Part shown: piece after piece, positions 36,429 to 49,800 of the stretch
Layout of the letters: the number at the start of each line of letters is the position of its first letter
How positions within the stretch are numbered: the stretch's first letter is position 1
Position numbers and translations under genes: made by a program
From: Siphonodentalium dalli
Taxonomy: Eukaryota > Mollusca > Scaphopoda > Gadilida > Siphonodentaliidae
Assembly: GCA_032622095.1 (NCBI GenBank)
Contig: CP136063.1
Span: forward strand, 177,855,956-177,919,955
Reading direction: 5' to 3'
Length of the DNA stretch: 64,000 nucleotides
Notes under the pieces: generated by a model
What the model was told of the DNA's origin: nothing
The model's input: the letters and a program-made list of their open reading frames with translations, nothing else
The model's database searches: none

Positions 36429-36644
36429 TACAGTAATGCCCTAAATAATCGACTCCTTAACCACAGCAGAATTATGGTAATTTTTCAGGATTTAGTCGGA
36501 AATATGGATTTTTGCCATTCATCGGAAAGCTCTCACTGAGAGCTTTCTGATGGTTGGCAACATGCCATATTTCCAACTAAATCCTGAAAAATTACCCATA
36601 ATTCTGCTGTGGTTAAGGAGTCGATTATTTAGGGCATTACTGTA
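36429..36644. mobile_element. TA-flanked hairpin MITE, copy c
   Basis: TA-CAGTAATGCCCTAAATAATC … GATTATTTAGGGCATTACTG-TA, near-perfect palindrome centred on 'gctctcactgagagctt'. Confidence 0.88.
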
Positions 36645-36715
36645 TCTTCTCCCTAGGATGAGTCACTTCTCCCTATTTTTGTCCAAGGGAAAAGTGACTT
36701 CTCTATCATATACAT

Positions 36716-36986
36716 TTAACCCTTTCATGACAGGAGCTGTGCTGGTGCAGCATTAAAGACCCTGTGCCAGTGCATTCACTTATATATGCGAGGCTGCCTA
36801 TGGGAGCCTTGCATATATAAGAGAATTTATGCACTGGCTTACAAGATCAAGGTAAATATTGTTAGGCCAATGTATTCTCTAATATATGCGAGGCGCCCTA
36901 TGAACAACTTGCATAATTATATAAGAGTATGCATTGGCACAGAGTTTCCGCAAAATTTCAGGAAGCTCCAGTCATGAAAGGGTTAA
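36716..36986. mobile_element. TTAA-flanked hairpin MITE, copy b
   Basis: TTAA-CCCTTTCATGACAGGAGCTG … AGCTCCAGTCATGAAAGGG-TTAA, with internal 'gcattctcttatatatgcg' hairpins. Confidence 0.85.
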
Positions 36987-37252
36987 CAGTATGTACACAT
37001 TGCCTGCTTTCGAGAAATGAAATTTCGATGAGAGTAGTATGATAGACTTAGCATGACACTGAGCATATGTTTATACAGTGGGTATTGGTGATATCACATT
37101 ATTCCACAAGAATAGTACAAATTTTAAATGAAAATTTATTGTTTGGGAAATTTTAAATTTCAGGGCAGCATAATTATGCCTATTAATTTTGACTGATCTG
37201 AATTTCAGTGAGAATAGTGATTGCTTTTCCAATCCAATCCAATCCAATCTGA

Positions 37253-37506
37253 TTAACCCTTCCATGACTGCAGCTTCCTGAAATTTTGCGAAAAACTTGT
37301 GCCAATACATTCTCTTATATATGCGAGTCTCCCATAGGGAGCCTCGCATATAAGATAATACATTGGCCTAACAATATTTACCTTGAAACCAGTGCATTCT
37401 CTTATATATATGCGAGGATCCCTATGGGAGACTCGCATATATAACAGAATGCACTGGCACATGATCTTTAATGCAGCTCCCATCATGAACCTCATGAAAG
37501 GGTTGA
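37253..37506. mobile_element. TTAA-flanked hairpin MITE, copy c
   Basis: Left TTAA-CCCTTCCATGACTGCAGCTT; the right end '…catgaaagggttga' has lost the exact TTAA. It lies about 115 bases downstream of the stop codon of the minus-strand gene. Confidence 0.75.
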
Positions 37507-37621
37507 TGGATCTATACAGGGACGTACCACCATTCAAACTAGGGCTGTCCCTTTAATATGTCATATTTTCGTTGAATCTCTATGTTCACAGAACAGATGG
37601 CAGAAATAACAGAAGCTATTC

Positions 37622-37829
37622 TCATGAGCTACACATCAATAATATCAGGAACAGAACAATGCTTAACATACATGGATGAATTTGTATAATACTGCCCAAT
37701 GAATATGAACATTTTGGCTTTATTCCATGCAGGGCAGGACATTGGCCAGATTCTGCTAATGTTTTCGTTGATTTATCTTCGTGTGCACATGTTCCGTTGA
37801 TTATTCTGTAAGCCCCAGAATTCACGATA
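37622..37829 (-). CDS. Exon 14 (terminal): Cys-rich tail and hydrophobic C-terminus
   Basis: Acceptor 'gtttatttcag'. Encodes SIVNSGAYRIINGTCAHED … QCPALHGIKPKCSYS, then a hydrophobic run CMLSIVLFLILLMCSS and the stop at 37622-37624. The very short end after the hydrophobic run resembles a GPI-attachment signal, as in alpha2delta proteins. Confidence 0.88.
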
Positions 37830-40800
37830 CTGAAATAAACAAAAGAAGACATTGTCAAGAAGTTTGTTTAACATTTAAAGGGGAATTAGTCAAAGCTGAC
37901 CCTCATTGTGATTAGTGATGCGGACAGGACAGCAAAAAATGACCGGTACCGGCCCACGGATGTATCAGATCACCCCATCTGGACCAGTCCAATACGAGCT
38001 GGACTGGTCCTGTCAGGTCCAGACTATATAGTTATTAGCTCACCTGAGACGAAGTCTCCGGTGGAGCTATAGTCATCACTACTCGTCCGTCCATCCGTCT
38101 GTCCATCCGTCAACAATTCTTTGAACATCTACTTTAAATCCATAGGACCGAATGGGTTCATATTTGGTGTGGATGTTCCCTAGGTGGCTCACATTCAGAT
38201 TTGTTCAAATGAGGTCACTGGGTGAAATAGTTGTAAAGCCAGGGCCATAACTCTTTCCCTCCATAGTAATTCTTAAAACAACTGCTTCTCAAGTGCCATC
38301 AGGCCGAATGGGTTCATATTTGGTATGAAGGGTCCTTGGGTAACTGGGGTTCAGATTTGTTCAAATGAAGTCACTGGGTCAAATGTGGGCGAGCCAGGGA
38401 CATAACTAAACAAAAAAACTCGTTGCTCAATAAAAATAAAAATTCAGATTGAACTCATTGTTCAATTAATTTTATTTTTTTAAATTAGACTGATTAATTT
38501 AGATTCAACTCCTTGCTCAATGATTTGTTTTTATTATTTTTTTTTTTTTTTTTATGTTTTAAACTTGTTAAAAGATATGAAAAACTCTTGCCAGTATAAC
38601 ATCCCCTGGAGTCCCAACAGAAAATTTTGTTTTAAATCACTCTAAAATCCAGAACATATGTACACAGCACAATGAGATATAGGAGACAGAATGTTTACTT
38701 AATAACAGCATAGAAGTCAGAAAGGTGATTATAAAGTCATTGTATGGCAATATGTGGAATATCCCATACTGCTACTGGTAACGGGCATATGCCATGCCTG
38801 TGTCACAGTTTGTATATAAATGGCCCAGAAGTGTGATTCTGACATTAAAAATAAATACCTGTGTTTTAACACAATTATATATATTGGAAACTGGATGGAA
38901 GAGGGGGCTTTTTATCTCATCTGAGACCAAGTCTCTGGTGGAGCTATAGTCTTCTTCTCAAGAACCATCAGACCTATTCAGTTTAAATTTGGTATGGAGG
39001 GCCCTTGGGTGACTGTGGTACATATTTTTTCAAATGGGGTCACCGGGTCAAATAAGGGCACAGCCAGGGACATAACTTGTCCATCAATTGTAATTCTTAA
39101 TTTTTTTTATCAAGAACCATCAGACCTATTCAGCTTATATTTGGTATTCAGAGTCCTTGGATGACAGGGATTCAGATTTGTTCACCAGGTCAAATAGTGT
39201 TAGAGCCATGGACGCAACTTGTTCCCTCTCTAGTATTTCTTAAAACACCTTCTCGAGAACCATCAGCCTATTCAGCATATATTTGGTATGGATGGTCTTT
39301 GGGTGACTATGATTCAGATTTGTTCAAATTGGATCACTGGGTCAAATCAGGGATATAACTCTTTACCTCAATAGTTATTCTTAAAACATCTTCTCAAGAA
39401 TCATTTAGCATATTTAGCTTATATTTTGTATGGAGGGTCCTTAGGTGACTGGGATTCAGATTTGTTCAAATGGGGTCACCAGGTCAAATAGGGGTTAGAC
39501 CAGGGACATAACTCTTGACCCCATGGTAATTCTTAATACATCTTCTACTCAAGAGTCATTAGGCGTATTTAGCCTATATAGAGTATGGATGGTCCTCATG
39601 TGACTGAGTTACATTTTAAAAATAGGTTAGATTGGCATTTGGTGTGTAGGGTCCATGGAGAGTTTGGATTCAAATATGTTTGAATGGGGTCAGCCATTAA
39701 AAAAGGGGGAATGTCAGGTTGGAACTTTGCAACAGTTGGGAAAGCTTGAGATATCAGTTGTAAAATTCCAACATGTGCAAAGCAATTTTTGTGAACTTGG
39801 GAGTGTGTTTGCTTAAGTTAGGAGGCGACAGACAGGCTATATGGGATGGGAGGAATCAGGGGCGTGCAGTTGAAAATTTCAATGTGGACACCCCACTGCT
39901 TAACGGAGACCCTATTTTCTTGTTTAGAAGTACATGTACTTGTTTTTATGTGATTTTGACAAGTACTAACTCTTATGGTCTTCAGAGTCCCAGTCTGCTC
40001 AGTCTTTACAGTCTAGTGAGCGACCCACAGTCATTGACTGTCTTGTTGTGGAACTATTACATATAGTTCACAAATGTATGTGACTTCAACATGGCTGCTG
40101 TCGTGACGTGAGATTCTGTCAGGTTTCAGATGCTGCCAAATGCAAATTGCCTATACAAGTTACCTTCATCTTCGGTATTGACACTAAGAGTCTAAGACTA
40201 TTCATTTTTATTTTGTTTCTCTTTTTGTAACGATACAATTATAAAATATCACAGTTAATTAGTCTGATAAACAATTCAAGACCCAATGATCGAGTCAATG
40301 ACCCACCATTGTCGGAAATATCTCAAACACGTTATTCTGTTTACCCTGCCAGGGCCCAGGTGTCATTTTCCCAGCCTGGAAATTAGCGGCTGCGGCGGCT
40401 CGGTTGAATATAAATTCCAGACTGGATAAATGACACCATGTACCCTGACAGGAAACAGAATAATTTATACTGTTTAGATAGCATCAATCTTTCCCCCCCC
40501 CAGAATGCTGTCTTGAAAAGCGATGTCCACTGTGCATCTTTAATGGCCTAATATACACAACAACAATGTTAAATCATCCCTAAAAGTTTATATTCAAAGT
40601 ATGTACTGTGTTATTCCAGTGCCACCTTGTTAACTGCTGCAATCAATGCTGCAAACATTGTTTGCGAACCTTGTTTAAACTTAATTTTCCCTGTATATGA
40701 TCGACACTTTGCTAAAAGGGTAATTCATTCACATGTAAGTGGACGGGACTGCTCTCAAGACTACAAATAGCTGTTTTTTTGTGAATAGAAAAACTGAAGA

Positions 40801-43800
40801 TTGTAAATGTGTGAGATCGGCTGATGTTTCTTTTCTAAAAAATAGCCCCTAATTCTGTCCCGTTAGAATGTAGCTATTATGAGGGAATAATTATAAATAA
40901 AATATCATATTAAATTTTGTTATACCCCGGCTGGAATCTATATAAATCTTTCTTAAACTTTCATGACTGAAGCTTCCTGAAATTTGGGAAAACCTTGTGC
41001 CAATGCAATCTCTTATAGGGAGCCTCACATATATAAGCAAATGCATTGACATAACAATATTTACCTTGACATTGTAAGCCAGCGCATTCTCTTGTATATG
41101 CGAGGTTCCCTATGGGATACTCCCATATATAAGAGAATGCACTGGCACATGATCTTTAATGCTGCACCAGCTCCCATCATGAAAGTGTTAGTTAAATATA
41201 TAACATATAAAACCATGCAAATTTGTTTCGCTATCAAATACCTTCGAGCTATCTTGCAGTGGAAATTATAGAAGAGTGTCTGTTTGAATGGCTTCCAGTT
41301 CTCGATGACTAGTAGATACAAATTTGTTTTTGGTAGTGCAGTTACATAATAAAAACCTGACATACATGGTCCAGAAACATTGCCAGTTAACATTCCACTG
41401 GGGCCTGAAAAAAAATACACAAGATAAAGTGGTACAAGTATCATGTATGCGACTTGTCAAAGGCAAATGTTCTCAGAATTGAGAATAATAACACATGATA
41501 AACTTAAAATAACACAGAATAATAAATCAGGTCTGCGTACATGAGTTAGATGCACTAAATGTTTTCATTTGGCATCAGACGTTGGGTATTTGGTGTCGAA
41601 CTATGGATGATATGGAGTAGACCGGGTAGAACCACGGTCGAGTGGACCGCAGAGAGAGTCAACTTCCGATGAAAGAGTCGGCGATCATGAGCGATTATCA
41701 CCAAGTGTTTTATGTGTAAGTCTCTGTGATTTATTCCTTTAAATTTGGCACTAGGTTTTGGAACCAATGGTGTCTCCATGAGTTGACACTAGGTTTGGCA
41801 CCAATGATATCTCCGTGAGTTATCATATTTGTGTTTCGGGCAGAACCAATTGGACACAGTAATAGTAAACCATAACAGGGATGTTTAGCTGAAACACTTC
41901 TAACTTCGCCCATCAGGTACAACAGACTATAACTCTGTGTGCCCGAGGGGAAAATATTATCCAGTAGTCAGACAACTACGTTCCAATTCCAAATGATGTC
42001 CATGCAACATAACAGGAATTTGTTTACTTGTCAATGAGACATGAAATGTGCCATACTAAATTCAGCATTAAACAGACATTCTCATTCGAACTTCCAAATT
42101 TTGCCAATGTAATTTGGAGGGACATATATACGACAGGTCGATAAATACACAAACTATTGACAAACACTTCACTTACCAAAGTCACAGCCATTTTCAATTT
42201 TTTGCCAGAAGTAACAAAAAAATATCTTTATTCTACCATATCGGGAATAGTCTAACAAACACTCTTTTCTGTTCCATTTCATGCAAATGGTTGTTTTTTG
42301 TTTGCGATCCTGAAAAATTACCCATAATTCTGCTGTGGTTAAGGAGTAATTATTTAGGGCATTACTGTATGTGGCAAAATTCATTTTAGTTGGCACCATG
42401 TTAGTCATCAAGTTTAGCCCCAAGAATTTCTGAGTTAGCTGAGCATGGATGACAGTATATAAAGCTGAGACAGATGTCCACCAACTTACCCAATTTTTGA
42501 TCGACCACTGAGTAGCCAACCACATCTTGTATACATCCATAATCACTAGAGAATTGAGGAATAGGACCTTTATCTTTATAATAGTCGTCTTTCTCCTCAG
42601 GTTTAGATGGGATTCCTTCCAATGTCACCTGAAACAAAACACAATGCACATTCAAGTTTAAAGTGATGTGAAACACTGCAGCCGGTGATTAAATAGAAAA
42701 GGAGAATAATCTTCCTCAAAGTAGTTATTTTTACAATTATTATATCTAAATTGGCAACGCACATCGTCATTCTTATACATTAATTAATGGCAGTTATTCT
42801 CGAAAGTGAAATCTTTTTCGTTAGTTTATCGCAGATAGTTGCGTCCCGAATCGATAAGTAAATATTTACAATTGAGGGATAGTTCACACGATGATTTCTA
42901 TGGAGCGGTACGGTCGATTTGCTTGAAATTTTCGGTGATGTTACTAATATGCTACATTCCTCCAGTTGACATAGCGCCTGAATGCTAACTTATCAGTTTC
43001 ACATACCCGAACAAGTACATAATATGTCTTTAACCCTTTCATGACAGGAGCTGCGCTGGTGCAGCATTAAAGATCCTGTGCCAGTGAATTCTATTATATA
43101 TGCGAGTCTCCCACTCCCTCAGCTTACAAGGTCAAGGTAATTATTGTTAGGCCAATGTATTCCCTTAAATATGTGAGGCTCCTTATGGGAGACAACCATA
43201 TATAAGAGAATGCATTGGCACATGGTTTTTTCAACATATCAGGAAGCTCCAGTCATGAAAGTGTTACTAGTAAGTAAAATTTTAGGCATTGAACTGAACC
43301 AGTGAGTAAACAAACCCCTATTGACCATAACAATATATTGTTTCAATGTTTTAAATTTCAAGTTCTAATTCTATACAGCAAATATTCAACTTTGAGTAAT
43401 GCGGCATGCAGTCTTTTATATATGGCGCCCCTGAGTAGGCGGAGTCTTCATTAACTCTTGTAATACCAATAACAATAACACAAACATATAACATACAAGC
43501 CTGCAAATAGTGTGTCTGTCGTTTGCAGAATGAGGTCCCCAGAGGGTGAGTGTAGTGATGCTATCCCGCACAGTGGCCTATAATCACCAAATTCATCATC
43601 TATGGACCTCATTCTGCTTAGGCCTCATCTTCTGGGAAGTATCTATAATCTCAAATTAGCATTGTTTTTAGATACTTTTTTCCTTCTGTTCAGTTTCTAT
43701 ATCCCCTAATTTGCAGAAGATAAAATGCATAATTGATCGAGGTGACTAATGGGTGAACATCACAAACTTCAACTGGGGAAATTCAATCTGATCCTCTGGT

Positions 43801-46800
43801 CTGGTCTCCCATAGCAGTTGAGGCCTAAGCAGAATGAGGCTTCCAGAGGGTGAATTTGGGGACGCCAACCCACCGTGCAGGATAGTGTCACAAAATTAAC
43901 CCTCTGGGGACCTCATTCTGCAAATGACAGACACACTATTTACAGGCTTGATAACATAACACTCACAATAAATGTTAGTACACTTACTGGGACACCTTTT
44001 GGTGATATCCTACAGGATCCCTGGAAATCCACTATTTCCTTTCTTTTTAAGAATTTGTGTTTGTAAATGAGATCTTTCATCACCTCTCCTTCCTTACGGC
44101 CTAGAGTTACCTTGGAGTACGCGCTTTTATCCAGTGAGCTTGCATTCTGGAAATCAGGGTCCATCACCAAATAACCCTTAGTATCAAATAGATAGCACCT
44201 GCGGACAACAAGACAGCTGAATATTAAAGATCTATCTCTTCCGGGCCACAATTGCAACAACAATATTATTTATAAAACCCATTTCAATACTGCATATATT
44301 ACTTTTTCCATGAAGAAAACACACACAAAACTGAAGATTTGGTATATTATTTGTCTATATTAATCCTTTCAGTGCCAGGGGCCGATCTCATCGGCCCTAA
44401 TTTACGGTCTGTAAATCGGCCCTAAAAAAATTAAAAAAATTAAAATTTGTTTTTTTTTGGGTTGAATTTTTTTTGGGTATGATTAAGCATGCTATAGAAA
44501 ATTTAAAAACAAACTGGATAAAACCTTAGGGGCATGTTATAACTCAAAACTATCACCAAGTATTCATAGTAATAATTTTGATGCCCATGAAAAACATAAG
44601 ATTCCCTGGCACTAAACCTACAAAATAAGTCTGTTAAAGAATATAAGAAAAAATTATTAAAATTGTAAAAAATTGTAAAAAATAATAACAAATGATGAAA
44701 AATTGTTAGGCCAATGCATTCTCTTATATATGCGAGGCGACCTATGGTCGACTCGCATATATAAGAGAATGCATTGGCACAGGGTATATCGATTGATACA
44801 AAAATCGGACCTGGCACTGAAAGGGTTAAAGGCATAATAAAGTGGCTTGCTCTCGCAAAATATCTGAAGCGAAATGGCAGTTTGCCTTGATGGAGTGTGC
44901 TAACAAGATAGAGTTCTCCCTCTTGATCCAAATGCTCCTGAAATTTCTATAAAACTATCCAGAAAGGTTGCATGTATTATACCAGAAAAAAATTGAATAT
45001 AAAATCAATATTAATTGTCAGAAGTGTTTCCAGACAGGTGTCTTTGATTCATATTTATTATTTTATACCTCGGAAATTATATGAAACTTGTTCGGAATGG
45101 ATAGACCATATTTAACAAAGTAGAGATTTTGTATTCTTGGATATATTTCCGAAACAACGGCATACAAAATCTGTCTTGACAGAATTACAACGACAAAGGG
45201 TAATTAAGCCACACAGTAAATTTTTACTACTATTCAGAGTTTTACATAAACTTAAATTTGCATAAACAATTCAAGAGTTTCTATGTTTCTATAATGTCGC
45301 ACCTGAAATATTTCATGGACAATAAGCAAGCCTTGAAATAGGGTGTCTGTCATTTGCAGAATGAGGTCCCCAGAGGGTGAATTTAGTGATGCTGCCCCAC
45401 ATAGCGGGCTAGCATCACCAAATTCATCCTCTGGGAACCTCATTCTGCTGAGGTGTAAGCAGAATGAGGTCCCCAGAGGGTGAATTTGGTGATGCTAGCC
45501 CGCTATGTGGGGTAGCATCACTAAATTCACCCTCTGGGGACCTCATTCTGCAAATGACAGGCACCCTATTTCAAGGCTTGACATTAAGTCTGCAGAAACC
45601 AAACGAGTTGTGTAGTCAGAGTATATTAGTTATGGTACATGTTTTAACTTTTTTGGTGGCAATAGAATAATTTTCATAGAGTTAGCTCCAGATTGTAATT
45701 CGATCCATATTCGAGAATATGTATAACCATGGTCGAGTAGATGTTAACAAACATATTTTCATCTATTTGTGTAAAGGACCTTTGATTATCTGCCTAATTC
45801 TTGTAGCTTTCAGCATGATATACATATATCCCCTGTGTCACACCTGATAGTATGAATAAGTTTTGGGACCAGGAGTAATTTTATGAACCAGATGCCATTC
45901 TTTATACGTCTATAGGAATATATGCGCTGATGACAACAATTGATGCCTGCATGATCAAAATACTGTTATATTTAATTTTATATATATATACATCACATAA
46001 ATACAATGTGAGGTTTTGCAAATAATTATAAAGTTCATTGTCAGAAATCTACTGAAATATTATTTGTTGTTCTGCATTGACCTTTACCTTGTTGAGCAGT
46101 CTGGCTCGCCATCTGGACATGTGTAATTGAGACCACATGACTTCTGGAAATCACTTGCTTGCATGCTGCCCATAGTTTTTTTCTGGAAGTCGTCGTACAG
46201 AATATCAAGGCCGGTTACGCCCTCAACTCGCTCTGTTGAGCACCTTCGATGATCGCGATTTGGTCCTGGTGCTTTACTCAAATAGCATGTTTCTGTAAGA
46301 AAACAAAGTGAGCTTAAATGTTCACACAACTTTAACCCTTTCTATACTAAATGGATTCTCCCAGTGAGTTAAAAAGTGTACATCGGAATGGTCTATTTTT
46401 TATTTGGAGGGATGTTAAAGGCCCATTTAATTTTCGAGTCACTGATTACTTTTTTTATAGTGCCTTGATATACGGTTTTAATAAAAATCTATGACATAAA
46501 ATATGACTAAAATACTATAATTCATCACCATTTGGAACCTTTTGTCTCAGAAGGTGACCATAGAGTAATAGAAAATAGCAGAAATCATAGAAACATTTCC
46601 GCCATTGTGGCTCCCTGAGAATACAACAGAATTCAAACTAATATATAGAGTTAATAGTTTTGCAGAATAGTCCAGATGAGACTTGAACATAGAACACACG
46701 TCTACCTCAATAAAAAACAACACAGTTTATTACTCCAAATAAGTTGATAATACAATGTTGGTATATCATATGGCATATATTTTATATAATGTGATCTGGG

Positions 46801-49800
46801 GTTCGAAAATTAAGTTGGCCTTTAAGGTGATAAACAAGCCTTGAAATAGTGTGTCTGTCATTTGCAGAATGAGGTCCCCAGAGGGTGAATTTAGTGATGC
46901 TACCCCGCATAGTGGGCTAGCATCACCAAATTCACCCTCTGGGGACCTCATTCTGCTTACACCTCAGCAGAATGAGAGTTCCCAGAGAGTGAATTTGGTG
47001 ATGCTATCCCGCTATGCGGGGTAGCATCACTAAATTCACCCTCTGGGGACCTCATTCTGCAAATGACAGGCATACTATTTCAAGGCTTGGTGATAAAAGC
47101 AGTCGACAGATAAATAAAAGTGCAGTAGGAGCCCTATTTATTGAGGTAAATGTTTAGATAATTATCTGAATATTTCATATGGAATAACTACTCATCAATG
47201 ATGCTTTAGTATAGAAAGTGTTAATATGAGTCATACTCATTGAAACTGTGAGCCAAGTATTATATTAAACAAATAAAACATACAAAAAACATGATATAAA
47301 TTCTGTTGAATGGAACGTCACGTGACTGTGCATACACACTATAAGATGCATTATCTTTTCATTATTTGATTATGTTTGCTCAGTTTTGACTTGCAGTGGC
47401 AGTTGTAATGTCATTCACGAAAGTGCAGGTCAAAGCCCTTTAATCAAACCCCAGTTTTATAGTCGAGAAAGTGCTGATAGCGTAATACTGCAATGGTCCA
47501 TCTCCTATTCCGCATTTTGAATCAATGCGGAATTCCCCACTTGTGACAAAGATTTTAATTACCAAAATTGTATCCTCCTAATTGTTTGTTATATTTTGAA
47601 GAAATGATGTCTTTAATTGTCGATGTTTTATTTAATAAATAATTCTGACATACAGACAAAAAATGGGAAACATATCTGTATCTTATATTTTCAGCGAGCA
47701 AGATTATGAAATATTCGATAAGATATTCCATTCATTTTTTAGAGCTATTTGGTTTCGAAATTTGATTTGATCAACAACCCACTATTCGCAGGGGCCTATG
47801 GTAGAGAAACCCAAACCACAATAATTTTTTTGGCCAATTGCACAAGATTGGGAAGAATTCAGCAGACTTAACAGCTTGTATCACATTCTTTTTGTGAAAA
47901 ATACTATTATTACATACAGTATGCCCTAAATAATCGTCTCCTTAACCACAGCAGAATTATGAGTAACTTTTCAGGATTTAGTCGGAAATATGGCTTGTTG
48001 CTATTCATCAGAAAGCTCTCACTGAGAGCTTTCCGATGAATGGCAACAAGCCATATTTCCGGCTAAATCATGAAAAGTTACCCATAATTCAGCTGTGGTT
48101 AAGGAGTCGATTATTTAGGGCATTACTGTACTATGGACCTTTATGTTTTATAGTTAGAAGAACAGACTTATAATGTGATACAAATAATAAGCAAGGAACA
48201 TACAGTAATGTCCTAAATAATCGACTTCTTAACCAAAGCAGAATTATGGGTAACTTTTCAGTATTTAGTCAAAAATATGACATGTTGCCCCATTCATCCG
48301 AAAGCTGTCACAGAGCTTTACGATGAATGGTAACATGCCATATTTTTGACTAAATCCTGAAAAGTTACCCATAATTCTGCTGTGGTTAAGGAGTCGATTA
48401 TTTAGGGCATTACATATTCTCTCTTATCACACTTACTTTTGATACAATCGTCATCCACATTGCATCTACAACCGCCAGGCAAGGGACCTGTTTTTGATAT
48501 GTTTTTACACTGTCCATCTGTCATTGGTGGCATTCCCTCAAATACCGCTTGTGATATGGTTACGATTTTTCCAACCCCAGCTGCATCCATATAAGGTGTG
48601 GATATTGATGTCCTATGCGGCTGAGCACTCGTACCTTTGTACCAGGGTCGCCTAAAAAATTGTCAAGAAAGTCATAGACAAGAATGTAAAAATTTGTCAA
48701 GAAACTCATAGACAAAACACTCAAAATTCATAGCTTTGAGCCAAATTTATAATTGGAAAGTGTTATTACAAGTGTTTTATTGACATATCATCGGTGCCGT
48801 ATTCCCAACTTCACCCCTTAATCGCCAATATGACTTAATAATTAGACAGTCGGTTCCATCCTTGTTTTATGTTTTATGTTTTATATATCTTTATTTCCTC
48901 CAATTCATGACAAGAGATGATAATTTTACTCATGCACAGGCAGCACAGCGTCATCTATTTGTGGCATCGATGTAGAGTATATATTTTCGGCAAAACAAAG
49001 CTAATTAACTGTTAAATGCGCGATTTAACCACTTACTGACTAAGAACAAGCGGAGAACATGATGTCAGGAAATGAATGTTTTTCTATGCAAATATTTTGA
49101 CATTATGGGGCAGCATCAAATAAGAGTTACGCAAATAGTTTGACATTATCGGGGTCAAAGGGCTAAGGCTCCATACCTGTAGATACAACAACAATAAAAC
49201 ATATATCTAAATAAATTTGCTTAAAATTGACAACTGACTTTTTTCTATGAATATATTAATTTGTCAGTGTCCTTCTTAATCAACAAATATATATCAAATA
49301 GAAAAGACGTAAAAACAATCAATATCTATTCTATCTCTTCCAGGTGGCATTTCTCATCTCAAACATGTTATTTTATATATTACTAGCAGATTAGCCCGCC
49401 ACTGGCGGGATTGGTCCCATGGCTTTGGTCGATCCATTAATTTTTGTTTTTCAAGGTAACCCCATACAGGAACGCCAACAGCATGCTATCATATAACCCG
49501 ACAAAAATATTCCCCGTCATAACAAATTTCACGTCGATGTCACCGCTGACAACGGAGATATCGCCCAAGGTCATTTGTGGGTACCCGTGTCAAGGTCATG
49601 TTGGGTGGACAAAATAACCCGACAAAAATATTTCCCGTCCCGAGTTGACCATACATAAAAAATTTCAAAATGATGTCACCGCTGACTACCGAGATATCGC
49701 CCAAGGTCATTTGTGAGTACCCATTTCAAGGTCAAGGTCACCTCGGGCAGACAAACTGACACGACGAAAAAATCTCCCCCGTCCCTTGGAACCCCTAAGT

